A stretch of DNA of 48,988 bases, taken from assembly GCF_000331285.1 (NCBI RefSeq), contig NZ_ANFX01000023.1:1-48988 (forward strand), in the 5' to 3' direction. Below are positions 19,947 through 27,931 of this stretch, piece after piece (the first letter of the stretch is position 1; every line of letters begins with the position of its first letter). Made by a program: the position numbers and the translations under genes. Under the pieces are notes generated by a model. It was not told the origin of the DNA, ran no database searches, and saw only the letters and a list, made by a program, of their open reading frames with translations. This DNA is from Porphyrobacter sp. AAP82. Lineage in GTDB: Bacteria > Pseudomonadota > Alphaproteobacteria > Sphingomonadales > Sphingomonadaceae.

Positions 19947-20645
19947 ATGCAGCCCGCCCCCGCCCCGCCCCCAAGCTTCTCGCGCCGCACGGTGCTGGCG
20001 GGCATGGCCGCGGGCGCGGTGGCGGGATGTGCGGGCCGCGCCCCCCCGCCCGCCCTGCTCCTGCCGGTCGATCCGGCCGCGGACCTGCCGAGCGACCTGG
20101 TCGATCTCGCCCGCCACGATTCGCGCGTCAGGCTCGATATCCGCTATGCGACCAGCGCCAACTTCATGGGCCGCGTGCTCTACCCGGTCGCCCGTGCCGT
20201 CGCCCAGCGGCCGGTGGCCGAGGCGCTCTCCCGCGTGCAGACCCGGGCCGAGGCAGCGGGCTACGGCCTTCTCGTCTTCGACGCCTACCGCCCGTGGCGC
20301 ATCACGCAAGCGATGTGGGACCAGACCCCGGCCGACAAGCGCCAATTCGTCGCCAACCCCGCCACCGGATCGCGCCACAACCGCGGGTGCTCGATCGACC
20401 TGTCGCTCCACCGGAACGGCATCGAGGTCACCATGCCCAGCCCCTACGACGACTTCACCCCCGCCGCCTACCGCAGCAACACCGCCGCCCCGCCAGAGGC
20501 CCTGCGCCTCAGCCGGATGCTGGAGGAATGGATGACCGCCGAGGGCTTCGTGCCCCTCCCCAACGAATGGTGGCACTACGACTGGGCCGAGTGGCGGCGC
20601 TATCCGATCATGGATACGCCACTGGAGGCGGTGACGGCGGGGTGA
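19947..20645 (+). CDS. D-Ala-D-Ala dipeptidase (VanX/DdpX family), predicted Tat lipoprotein
   Basis: Zinc D,D-dipeptidase of peptidase family M15D, 232 residues from the ATG at 19947 (GGAG just upstream). The N-terminus has a twin-arginine motif (SRRTVLAGMAAG) followed by a lipobox-like VAGC, so export by Tat and lipid anchoring in the envelope are predicted. Family residues are visible: FDAYRPWR, the zinc motif SRHNRGCSIDLSL (His and Asp), and EWWHYDW with the catalytic Glu and third zinc ligand His. Most likely it recycles D-Ala-D-Ala released from peptidoglycan; there are no vanHA partners, so a vancomycin-resistance role is not suggested. A signal-peptidase-like gene follows after 44 bases. 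Confidence 0.88.
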   Translation: MQPAPAPPPSFSRRTVLAGMAAGAVAGCAGRAPPPALLLPVDPAADLPSDLVDLARHDSRVRLDIRYATSANFMGRVLYPVARAVAQRPVAEALSRVQTRAEAAGYGLLVFDAYRPWRITQAMWDQTPADKRQFVANPATGSRHNRGCSIDLSLHRNGIEVTMPSPYDDFTPAAYRSNTAAPPEALRLSRMLEEWMTAEGFVPLPNEWWHYDWAEWRRYPIMDTPLEAVTAG

Positions 20646-20689
20646 GCCGCCGGTTGCGCCAAGGCTCGGGGGAATATAGCGAAAAGGAC

Positions 20690-21322
20690 ATGGCCGCTCC
20701 GCACCGCACCGTCCTCGCCCTCGCCGCCGCCGCGGCGCTGCTCGCATCCTGCGAGAACGGCGGGATCATCGACCGGATGCTGCCCGAGCGCGGTTTCACC
20801 GCCGCCAGCACCTCGATGGAGCCGGTCCTGCCGCGCGGCACGCAGTTCACGGCGGAACTGGTCGGCCCCGCCGATGTGGCGCGCGGCGATATTCTGGCGG
20901 TGCGCCATCCCCGCGGCGACACCTATCTCCACCGCCTGATCGGCTTGCCGGGCGACACCATCGAACTGCGCGAAGGCGTGCTGGTGCTGAACGGGGCCCC
21001 GGCGCAGCAGACCCCGCGCGGCAGTTACACCGTTGCCGGGAGCGATGACGCCGAGTACCCCGATCCGCCCCGGACCATGACGCGGCTGCGCGAGACGCTG
21101 CCGGGCAGCCGCACCGGCCATGACATCCTCGATCTCGGGCCGACGGCGTTCGACAATTTCGGCCCGGTCAAGCTGGCCACGGATGAATACTTCCTGCTCG
21201 GCGACAACCGCGACATGTCCGCCGACAGCCGCGTCGGACCGGTGCCGGTAGGGCTCGGGATCGTGCGCGGGGAACAGATCCTGCGCCGCGTGATCCGGCC
21301 CGAAGGCAGCGCCCCGCGCTGA
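20690..21322 (+). CDS. Signal peptidase I (S26)-like lipoprotein with His in place of the catalytic Lys
   Basis: 210 residues from the ATG at 20690 (SD AAAAGGA). The hydrophobic N-terminus ends in LLASC, a lipobox. The nucleophile box is intact (STSMEPVLPRG), as is the C-terminal box GDNRDMSADSRVGPV of bacterial signal peptidase I. The box that normally reads K-R-V-I-G-L-P-G-D is YLHRLIGLPGD here: the general-base lysine is histidine and no other lysine is near. A Ser-His arrangement is the rule in archaeal and ER-type signal peptidases. The main chromosomal LepB is presumably elsewhere; this one may process special substrates or be weakly active. Confidence 0.8.
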   Translation: MAAPHRTVLALAAAAALLASCENGGIIDRMLPERGFTAASTSMEPVLPRGTQFTAELVGPADVARGDILAVRHPRGDTYLHRLIGLPGDTIELREGVLVLNGAPAQQTPRGSYTVAGSDDAEYPDPPRTMTRLRETLPGSRTGHDILDLGPTAFDNFGPVKLATDEYFLLGDNRDMSADSRVGPVPVGLGIVRGEQILRRVIRPEGSAPR

Positions 21323-21326
21323 ACGC

Positions 21327-23417
21327 TCAGGGCGTTGCCGGAGCCGCGCCCTTGTCCGTCGCCGCTCCGGCCTCGCCCGCCGCCACCGTCACCGTCATCG
21401 TCGGCACTGCATCGGCCGGGTTGTGCTTGGCAAGGAAGGTGTCGAGCGCCTCGTACCAGGCCTGCGCGCTCTCGGGCTTGGAGAAGCTGTGGCCCTCGCC
21501 CTCGACCAGCAGGGTCTGGGGCGGCATCGGCGCGGCGCGGCTGGCCTTTTCGAAGATGGTGTATTGCGCCACCGGCACGCGCTTGTCCTTGGAACCATGG
21601 GCGAGCAGCAGGGGCCGCGTCAGCTGCCCGGCCAGCCGCGCGGGCGAGACCGGATCGAGATCGACCTCCTTGTTGGCGGTCAGCTGCGCGCGCCACGACT
21701 TGTTGACCCGTTCGGACAGGTAGCGCCGGTCATAGCGCAGCATCCTTGCCCAGTCGCTCACCCCCGCCCAGCTCGCCGCGCAAGCGTAGCGTTCGGGATT
21801 GCGCAGCACCGACCACTGCGCCGCATAGCCGCCGTAGGAGCCGCCGACCACGCAGACGCGGGCCTTGTCGGCGATGCCTTCCTTGACCGCCCAGTCCATT
21901 GCATCGTCGAGATCGTCCTGCATCTTGCGCCCGATCTCGCCCGCGCCGAGAAACTGGAAATCGTCGCCATAGCCGCCCGAGCCGCGGTAATTGGGCTGGA
22001 GCACGGCATATCCGCGGTTGGCCAGCAGCTGGACCTCGTCGCTGTATTCGAGCTTGTCGCGCACCCCGTAAGGCCCGCCGTGGACCAGCAGGATCAGCGG
22101 CAGGCCCTTGGCCTCGCGCCCGCGCGGCAGGGTGAGATAGCCGTGGATCACCGTGCCATCGCGCGCGGTGTATTGCATCGGCCTGGGTGTGGCGAGCTGG
22201 CGGAAATCGAGATCGGGGCGGTATTGCGCGATCTCCTGCATCCGCTTGGCGACCGGATCGAACAGGTAGAGGACGCCCGGATCATTCTCCTGGCCCGCAT
22301 AGACGAGGATGCGCGAATCATCTTCCGCGCGGCTCTGGATCCACACCTCGCCGGTGCCGAGCGCCTTCCTGAGCGAACGGTATTGCTTGGCGACTTCGGG
22401 ATCGAACCAGTGCACCTCGTCCCGCTCGGCGGTGAAGAAGGCGGCGTAGGGCTTGCCGTCCTTGATCGAAATGCTGTCGACATCCCAATCGGGGTGTTCG
22501 AACACCGTCTCGAGCACCGCGCGCGTGGCGAAGTTGAAGCGCCTGACGCCGATGCGGCCGGTCTCGCTCGGGCTGAGCACATAGCCCTCGTCCGATCCGC
22601 TGACCATCAGCACCGCATCGAAATATTGCTGTTCTTCGGCGCCGTCCTTGAGCTGTGCAAGCAGCTTCATCGGCTCGCCCGCGCGGGGGCGGTAATAGAC
22701 CTTGAGCTGGCCATCGACCCAGCCGGTGCCCATCCGCACCACGCCCTGTTCGTCGGTGGTCCAGTCCCACACCCCCGGGCGCGGTTCCTGCACGGTGCCG
22801 ATCCGGCCCCCGGCCTTGAGCTCGTGCTTCATCACCGAGGGAAAATCGTAGATGGATTGCTGGATCGAGACGAGGACGTAGGAGCCATCCTCGGCAACGT
22901 GGACGACATTGTCGCCCTGCACCACCTCGCTGCGCGCAAACAGGCGCGTCATGGTGCCGGAGGCGACTTCGACGAGCACGAGGCGCGAGTAGCGCACCTC
23001 CTCGTCGAAATACTTGCCGGGGGTTGAAACGCCGAGCAGGAGCTTGTCGTTGTTGACCCAGCGATACCATTCGATCTCGTCGAGCGGATCGGTAACCAGC
23101 GCGCGCTTGACCTTGCCCGAGACGGTCTCGGTGATGATGAACATCGTCCCCTCCTTGCCCTGGCGCATGAAGGAGAACATCGATCCGTCGGGGGAGAGCT
23201 TGGTGTCCCAGAAGGCGAGCCGCTTGGCGAAGTGCGCGGCCGGGATGCGCGGCGGCGGGGCTTCCGCGGCAGGACCAGCGGCGGCAGGCGCCGCCGGCGC
23301 GGCGGAAGACAGCGTGGCAGGGGCCGGGGTGGCGCCCTCCTGCGCGCTGGCCGTGACGGCTGCGAAGGTCAGGCCGGCAGCAACTGCCAGCCCGGCGAAA
23401 TGCCGAAAAATACTCAT
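21327..23417 (-). CDS. Secreted S9-family (prolyl oligopeptidase-like) peptidase
   Basis: A 696-residue serine peptidase with a signal peptide ([20 protein letters not shown], cut after ASA) and an Ala/Pro linker to about residue 55. The N-terminal two thirds is a divergent beta-propeller; the alpha/beta-hydrolase domain begins near LTLPRGREAKGLPLILLVHG. The catalytic triad is Ser527 in GGSYGGYA, Asp near 610 in HGSKDKRVPV and His643 in EGEGHSFSKPE. The family (DPP4/acylaminoacyl-peptidase type) cleaves small peptides; a periplasmic scavenging role is likely. It is convergent with the signal-peptidase-like gene, only four bases apart, and has no operon partner. Confidence 0.9.
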   Translation of the reverse strand: MSIFRHFAGLAVAAGLTFAAVTASAQEGATPAPATLSSAAPAAPAAAGPAAEAPPPRIPAAHFAKRLAFWDTKLSPDGSMFSFMRQGKEGTMFIITETVSGKVKRALVTDPLDEIEWYRWVNNDKLLLGVSTPGKYFDEEVRYSRLVLVEVASGTMTRLFARSEVVQGDNVVHVAEDGSYVLVSIQQSIYDFPSVMKHELKAGGRIGTVQEPRPGVWDWTTDEQGVVRMGTGWVDGQLKVYYRPRAGEPMKLLAQLKDGAEEQQYFDAVLMVSGSDEGYVLSPSETGRIGVRRFNFATRAVLETVFEHPDWDVDSISIKDGKPYAAFFTAERDEVHWFDPEVAKQYRSLRKALGTGEVWIQSRAEDDSRILVYAGQENDPGVLYLFDPVAKRMQEIAQYRPDLDFRQLATPRPMQYTARDGTVIHGYLTLPRGREAKGLPLILLVHGGPYGVRDKLEYSDEVQLLANRGYAVLQPNYRGSGGYGDDFQFLGAGEIGRKMQDDLDDAMDWAVKEGIADKARVCVVGGSYGGYAAQWSVLRNPERYACAASWAGVSDWARMLRYDRRYLSERVNKSWRAQLTANKEVDLDPVSPARLAGQLTRPLLLAHGSKDKRVPVAQYTIFEKASRAAPMPPQTLLVEGEGHSFSKPESAQAWYEALDTFLAKHNPADAVPTMTVTVAAGEAGAATDKGAAPATP

Positions 23418-23515
23418 GGTGCCCCTGTGCGTCCCCTGCGAAGCGTGTTCGATTCGCCAAGCCTATGATTTTAAGCGGGGCTGGCAAGGGGGATGCGGCG
23501 GAAGGCCGCAAGGAC

Positions 23516-24133
23516 TCAGCGCTTGGCGAGCAGTTCCTCGATCTGGCCGAGGCGCTCCTTGCCGAAGAACATCTCGCCCTGTCCTTTCGGCCCCACGAAC
23601 ATGGTCGGAATGCCGAAGGCACCGCGCGCAACCACTGCGTCGGTGTTGGCGGCAAGGCCCTGCTTGACGTTGTCCGTATGCGCTCGGGCGAACAGGCCGG
23701 CAGCGTCGAACCCGGCGGCGGCGAGCACTGCGCCGATCGCTTCAGGCGAGGCAATGTCGAGCCCCTCCTCCCAGATCGGGCGCAGCAGGGCTTCCACGAA
23801 CTGGACCCCGCGCCCGTCCTGATCGGCAGCGTAGAGCATCCGCTGGAGCAGGATCGAATTGAACGGGAACTGCGGGTGGAGGCGATATTTGGTCAGGCGG
23901 TGCTTCGCGATGAAGCGCTGCATTTCGAGCATCGCATATTCGTTCTTGCCCTTGACCTCGGCGTCGCGGAGCATCGGCGGGGCATTGCCGGTGAGCTTGT
24001 GCATGCCCCCGAGGAACACCGGGATCACGTCAATCTCGGCCTCGTAGCGGGCCAGCAATTCGCGCAGCGGCCACCATACGAGGTAGGCGTTGGGGCTGAC
24101 GAAATCGAAGACGAGTTCAACGCGGGTTGCCAT
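23516..24133 (-). CDS. 2-hydroxychromene-2-carboxylate isomerase-like protein (DsbA fold)
   Basis: 205 residues from the ATG at 24133, chosen because GAGG lies nine bases upstream; two earlier in-frame starts overlap or abut the metZ stop. MATRVELVFDFVSPNAYLVW has Ser in place of the thioredoxin CXXC (FVSPNAY), as in kappa-class GST/HCCA isomerases, and ends with GIPTMFVGPKGQGEMFFGKE, the cis-Pro and GSH-site region. Known members isomerise naphthalene-pathway chromenes with glutathione; here no aromatic pathway surrounds it, so the substrate is unknown. It follows metZ by 11 bases, probably in one operon. Confidence 0.85.
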   Translation of the reverse strand: MATRVELVFDFVSPNAYLVWWPLRELLARYEAEIDVIPVFLGGMHKLTGNAPPMLRDAEVKGKNEYAMLEMQRFIAKHRLTKYRLHPQFPFNSILLQRMLYAADQDGRGVQFVEALLRPIWEEGLDIASPEAIGAVLAAAGFDAAGLFARAHTDNVKQGLAANTDAVVARGAFGIPTMFVGPKGQGEMFFGKERLGQIEELLAKR

Positions 24134-24144
24134 GTGGGTCATCC

Positions 24145-25362
24145 TCAAATGCCCGCCGCAGCGAGCGCCTGGTCCATGTCTTCGGTGAGGTCGGCGAGGT
24201 CCTCGAGCCCGACGTTGATCCGCAACAGCCCCTCGGTCACGCCCATCGCCGCGCGGGCTTCATCGGTGAGGCCGGCATGGGTGGTCGAGGCCGGGTGGCA
24301 CATCAGCGAGCGCGCGTCGCCGATATTGTTCGAGATGTCGATAAGCCCCAGCGCGTCAAGCACCGCGAAGGCCTTGGCCCTGCTGCCGACGTCGAAGGCG
24401 AAGATCGGCCCCGTCGCATCCATCTGCGCGAGCGCGAGGTTGTGGCGCGGGTGGCTCGGCAGGCCGGGATGGAGCATGTGCCCGCCCGCCGCACGCACGC
24501 GCGGCTCGAGAAATTCGCCCAGCGCCACGGCCTGCTCGGATTGCTTGAAGGCGCGCAAGGGCAGCGTTTCGAGGCCCTTCAGCACCACCCATGCATTGAA
24601 GGCGGACAAGGTGGGGCCGGTGTTGCGCTGGAAGGGCATCAGCACCTCGTCAATCCACTGCTTGCTCGCACAGATCGCGCCGGCGAGCACGCGGCCCTGC
24701 CCGTCCATCAGCTTGGTGGCGGAATAGGCCACCACGTCCGCGCCGAATTCCATCGGGCGCTGGAGCACCGGCGAGGCGAAGGCGTTGTCGACCACCGTGG
24801 TGATTCCGTGCGCTTTCGCCAGCCCGCAGACATGGGCGAGGTCGACGATGTCGAGCGTGGGGTTCGCCGGAGTCTCGAAGAAGAACACCTTGGTATTCGG
24901 CCGGATTGCCGCCTCCCACGCGGCATTGTCGGCGCTGTCGATGATCGTCACCTCGATCCCGAAGCGCGGCAGCAGGCTGTCGCACAGCCAGCGGCACGAA
25001 CCGAAAGCGGCGCGCGCGGCGACGATGTGGTCGCCGGCGGAAAGCTGGCACAGGAGCGCTGCGGTCATCGCCGCCATGCCGCTCGCCTGCGCCCGGCAGG
25101 CTTCCGCCCCCTCGATCAGCGCGATGCGCTCTTCCAGCATCGCCACGGTCGGGTTCTGGAGCCGGGAATAGGTCATGCCCTGCGCGGTGCCCGCAAAGCG
25201 GTCGGCGACGGTCTGCGCATCGTCGTAGGTGTAGCCCGAGGAGAGGAACAGCGCCTCGCTGGTCTCGCCGTGCTCCGATCGCCAGGTGCCGCCGCGCAGC
25301 GCGCGGGTTGCGGGGCGCCAGCCCTTGGTGGCGGCGCGGTCCATGCCGGTGGTCTTCTTCAT
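24145..25362 (-). CDS. metZ: O-succinylhomoserine sulfhydrylase
   Basis: PLP enzyme of the Cys/Met metabolism family making homocysteine from O-succinylhomoserine and sulfide. 405 residues from the ATG at 25362 (MKKTTGMDRAATKGWRPATR). The PLP lysine is in VAYSATKLMDGQGR, the family region MTYSRLQNPTVAMLEERIAL is present, and the end is LRINVGLEDLADLTEDMDQA. MetZ is preferred over CGS/CBL because of the QGR after the PLP lysine and the overall similarity to alphaproteobacterial MetZ; reaction specificity within this family is hard to fix by eye. It lies 10 bases downstream of the TetR gene and 11 before the isomerase-like gene. Confidence 0.85.
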   Translation of the reverse strand: MKKTTGMDRAATKGWRPATRALRGGTWRSEHGETSEALFLSSGYTYDDAQTVADRFAGTAQGMTYSRLQNPTVAMLEERIALIEGAEACRAQASGMAAMTAALLCQLSAGDHIVAARAAFGSCRWLCDSLLPRFGIEVTIIDSADNAAWEAAIRPNTKVFFFETPANPTLDIVDLAHVCGLAKAHGITTVVDNAFASPVLQRPMEFGADVVAYSATKLMDGQGRVLAGAICASKQWIDEVLMPFQRNTGPTLSAFNAWVVLKGLETLPLRAFKQSEQAVALGEFLEPRVRAAGGHMLHPGLPSHPRHNLALAQMDATGPIFAFDVGSRAKAFAVLDALGLIDISNNIGDARSLMCHPASTTHAGLTDEARAAMGVTEGLLRINVGLEDLADLTEDMDQALAAAGI

Positions 25363-25372
25363 GCGCCCGCCT

Positions 25373-25936
25373 CTAGGCCTCGAGAAGCCCGCCCGCAAGC
25401 AGGCCTTCGCGCGCGGTCTGGCGGTGACCGACGGCGGTGAGCATCATCGCCCCCTCGATCACGGTGAGCAGGTAGCGCGCACCGCCAGCGGGATCGGGAT
25501 CGCCTGCGGGCATGTGCCCTTCGAGCCAGACCAGCAATTCGCCCATCATCGCCTCGGCCGCGGGCAGGAAACCGGGCAAGCCCCGCGCCGCGCCGGCGAC
25601 GATCTCCCACCACAGCAGCATGAACGGCTGCATCGCCGTCGCGGCGTTCTGCGCGATGATCCGCGCCACCAGCGCGGTGCGGGTCGCCGGGCGCTCGCCC
25701 TCGGCCAGCACTGCATCGAGCCCGGCGGCATAGACGCCTGCGACATGCGAGAGCAGATCGATGATCAGCAGCTCCTTGGTGCCGAAATGGTAGAGCAGCA
25801 TGCGGTCCGAGGTGCCCGCGGCCTGCGCCAGCGGCCTCAGGCTCGCCTGCCCCAACCCGTGCGCAAGCACATGCCCGGCGAGCAGCGGAAGCAGGCTCTC
25901 GCGCGACATCGGCGGCTTTTTGGCTCGGGGTTTCAT
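25373..25936 (-). CDS. TetR-family transcriptional regulator
   Basis: 187 residues from the ATG at 25936 (MKPRAKKPPMSRESLLPLLA); a longer frame would run through a palindromic operator and is rejected. The helix-turn-helix is LRPLAQAAGTSDRMLLYHFG, with KELLIIDLLS after it, as in TetR regulators. The C-terminal ligand domain is uncharacterised (MQPFMLLWWEIVAGAARGL). It is divergent from a small membrane-protein gene; an 18-bp perfect palindrome lies between them, and the same palindrome stands before a second small membrane-protein gene at 47639. These are the predicted targets. metZ is 10 bases downstream, so it may be co-transcribed. Confidence 0.9.
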   Translation of the reverse strand: MKPRAKKPPMSRESLLPLLAGHVLAHGLGQASLRPLAQAAGTSDRMLLYHFGTKELLIIDLLSHVAGVYAAGLDAVLAEGERPATRTALVARIIAQNAATAMQPFMLLWWEIVAGAARGLPGFLPAAEAMMGELLVWLEGHMPAGDPDPAGGARYLLTVIEGAMMLTAVGHRQTAREGLLAGGLLEA

Positions 25937-25975
25937 GGCGCGCTTGTAGCGACCAGGCAGGCTTGCTTCAAGCGC

Positions 25976-25993
25976 ATGTAGCATTTGCTACAT
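25976..25993. promoter_or_regulatory. Predicted operator of the adjacent TetR regulator (copy 1)
   Basis: Perfect palindrome ATGTAGCA-TT-TGCTACAT in the divergent gap between the TetR gene and the membrane-protein gene at 26011. On the plus strand its right arm contains TACATA at 25989-25994, 16 bases after TTCAAG, so the site would cover the -10 element. Same arms as the site at 47591. Confidence 0.75.
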
Positions 25994-26010
25994 ATTGGGA
26001 GAAAACCGCT

Positions 26011-26424
26011 GTGCCCGAAAGTCTTACACCGTTTGTCGCGCTTGCCGGGGGCGGGCTGGTCTTGGCGCTGGCAGCCATCGCCGCGATGGCCGCAAGGCCG
26101 CACGCGCAAGGCAATGCGCTGCTCGCCGGGGCGCTGTCGGCGGGCTTTGCCGCCTTCACCGCCGTCACCATCGCGGCCGAGGGCGCAGGTCCGGTGATCA
26201 TCAATCACACCTCCAATCTGTGGGGCGTGCAGGTGTGGTGGGACCTCCTGTTCTCGCTCTTGGTTGCAACCTTCCTGATCCTGCCGCGCGCGCGGGCCGC
26301 GGGCATGAACGTGCCGCTATGGACCCTGTTCATCGCCGCGAGCGCGAGCATCGGCCTGCTCGCCATGGCAGCCCGGCTGTTTTGGCTCGAAGCGGCTGCC
26401 GCGCGCGAGCCGGCGACGGCATAA
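26011..26424 (+). CDS. Small four-helix membrane protein, predicted TetR target
   Basis: 137 residues from a GTG at 26011, preceded by GGGAGA eight bases upstream; earlier starts overlap the operator. Four hydrophobic segments are visible (about residues 5-28, 35-57, 70-92 and 98-120). The third begins WWDLLFSLLVATFLILPRAR, a D-L-x-x-S pattern with basic residues after the helix that recalls small membrane families such as DUF2834, not verified. The 47639 protein has a similar order of features. No function can be named. The next gene (glycosyltransferase) starts 46 bases later, so it may share the transcript. Confidence 0.75.
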   Translation: MPESLTPFVALAGGGLVLALAAIAAMAARPHAQGNALLAGALSAGFAAFTAVTIAAEGAGPVIINHTSNLWGVQVWWDLLFSLLVATFLILPRARAAGMNVPLWTLFIAASASIGLLAMAARLFWLEAAAAREPATA

Positions 26425-26469
26425 TCCCGCTTGCCCGACCGGGCGGGCCGCCCTAAGCGCGGCCCCGCC

Positions 26470-27810
26470 ATGGTCGAGGCGCATCCCTCCCCCTCTCCGT
26501 CCCCCGCCGCCACGGCGCAGGCGCGCCCGCGCGATCCGCTCGCGTGGACCCTCGCGATCACCGGCGGCTTCGCGCTGCTCGCAGGCTGGCGGCTCGGGAT
26601 TCCGTCAAAACCCTTCTTCGACGAGGTCCACTATCTCCCGGCCGCCCGCGATCTCGTGTCGTTGGTCGAGACCGGCGTGGGCGCCTATCGCAACCGCGAG
26701 CATCCGCTCTTCGCCAAGGAGCTGATCGCGCTTGGCATCCTGGTGTTCGGCGACAACCCGCTGGGCTGGCGGGTGGCGGCGTGGCTATCGGGCACCGCCG
26801 CGCTGTTCGCCGCGATGCGCGCGCTGTGGCACACCAGCCACGACCGGTTCGCCACCCTTGCCTTCGGCGTGCTTGCCGCGACCGGCTTTGCGCTGTTCAT
26901 CCATGCCCGCATCGCGATGCTCGATATCGTGATGGTCGCCGCACTCGCGCTGGCCGCATGGCAGTTTGCCGCGGCCACGGCGCGGCCCGAACAGGGGCGC
27001 TGGCGGCTGGCCCTGACCGGCGCCGCGCTCGGCCTTGCGCTCGGTGCGAAGTGGAACGCGATCCCGCTGGCCATGGCGCCGGGGCTCACCTTCTTTTTCG
27101 CACGCCTTGGCGCCGGACGCCGCCGCCTGTTCATGAGCCGCCGCGGCGCGCCGGTCCCCGGCATCCGCCTCGTCGAGGCCTTCGTGTGGCTCGGGATCGT
27201 GCCGCTTGCGGTCTATGCCGCGACCTTCATCCCCGGCTACTGGCTCGCCGAGTATCTGCGCCCCTCGCCGCTCGCCGAAAAGGGCCTGATCGGCCTGCAC
27301 GAGGAGATCTTCGCGCTCCAGAGCCAGCTGATGACCCCGCACCGCTACATGAGCCAATGGCCGCAATGGGTGCTGAACACGCGCGGGATCTGGTATCTCT
27401 ACGAGGAGACGGACGGGGCGTGGCGCGGGGTGCTGCTGATCGGCAACCCGCTGACGATGCTGCTGGGCCTGCCGGCCTTGGCGTGGTGCCTGTTTGCGGG
27501 CGCGGCGCGGCGCGATCCGGCACGGCTGGCGGCCGCGCTCGGCTATGCGGCAAGCCTCGGGCTGTGGCTGGTCGCGCCCAAGCCGGTGCAGTTCTATTAC
27601 CACTACTTCACGCCGAGCCTGTTCCTGCTCGCCGCCCTCGCCCTCGCGTGCAGCGACTTGCGGCGGGTGCCGCATGGCCAATGGCTCGCCTGGGGCATCC
27701 CCGCAGGCTCGGTCGCGGTGTTCGCCTTCTTCTTCCCGATCCTTGCCGCCCTGCCGCTCAGCGGCGGCGGCGATTACCTGGTCTGGGCGTGGCTCCAGGG
27801 GTGGAGGTGA
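26470..27810 (+). CDS. PMT/GT39-type polyprenyl-phosphate-dependent glycosyltransferase
   Basis: Integral inner-membrane enzyme transferring a sugar from a polyprenyl-phosphate donor. 446 residues from the ATG at 26470. After a Pro/Ala-rich start come about ten membrane helices. The first periplasmic loop has the catalytic acid pair in PSKPFFDEVHYLPAARDL followed by NREHPLFAKELIALGI, the classic PMT pattern; GLALGAKWNAIPLAMAPGL and the second conserved loop YMSQWPQWVLNTRGIWYLYE also fit. The acceptor (protein or glycan) is unknown. The convergent gene downstream would make and flip the lipid-linked sugar. Confidence 0.85.
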   Translation: MVEAHPSPSPSPAATAQARPRDPLAWTLAITGGFALLAGWRLGIPSKPFFDEVHYLPAARDLVSLVETGVGAYRNREHPLFAKELIALGILVFGDNPLGWRVAAWLSGTAALFAAMRALWHTSHDRFATLAFGVLAATGFALFIHARIAMLDIVMVAALALAAWQFAAATARPEQGRWRLALTGAALGLALGAKWNAIPLAMAPGLTFFFARLGAGRRRLFMSRRGAPVPGIRLVEAFVWLGIVPLAVYAATFIPGYWLAEYLRPSPLAEKGLIGLHEEIFALQSQLMTPHRYMSQWPQWVLNTRGIWYLYEETDGAWRGVLLIGNPLTMLLGLPALAWCLFAGAARRDPARLAAALGYAASLGLWLVAPKPVQFYYHYFTPSLFLLAALALACSDLRRVPHGQWLAWGIPAGSVAVFAFFFPILAALPLSGGGDYLVWAWLQGWR

Positions 27811-27819
27811 TATTGCTTG

Positions 27820-27904
27820 CCGCACGCCCTCCGGCGTGCGGTCCTCGCTAGATGCGCAGCAAGCTGAGGGCGGCCGTTCGGCCTTGCGGCCCGCTGCGCG
27901 GTCC
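27820..27904 (+). repeat. Mosaic multi-hairpin repeat, copy C, between convergent genes
   Basis: Stem 0 CCGCACGCC-CTCC-GGCGTGCGG (27820-27841), linker TCCTCGC, degenerate stem 1, then GGGCGGCCGTTCGGCCTTGCGG in two parts (GGGCGGCC with TTC loop; CCTTGCGG), and stem 2 GCCCGC-TGC-GCGG (27888-27904, one mismatch). Located in the gap between the PMT gene and the GtrA fusion, so it may also serve as a transcription stop for both. Confidence 0.7.
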
Positions 27905-27931
27905 GGTCGAGCGCGCCTGCGCAAACGCGCT

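Noticed and set aside
19947..20645. Vancomycin-resistance vanX
   Set aside because: No vanH/vanA ligase or VanRS-type genes nearby; a Gram-negative dipeptidase of this family more likely recycles peptidoglycan.
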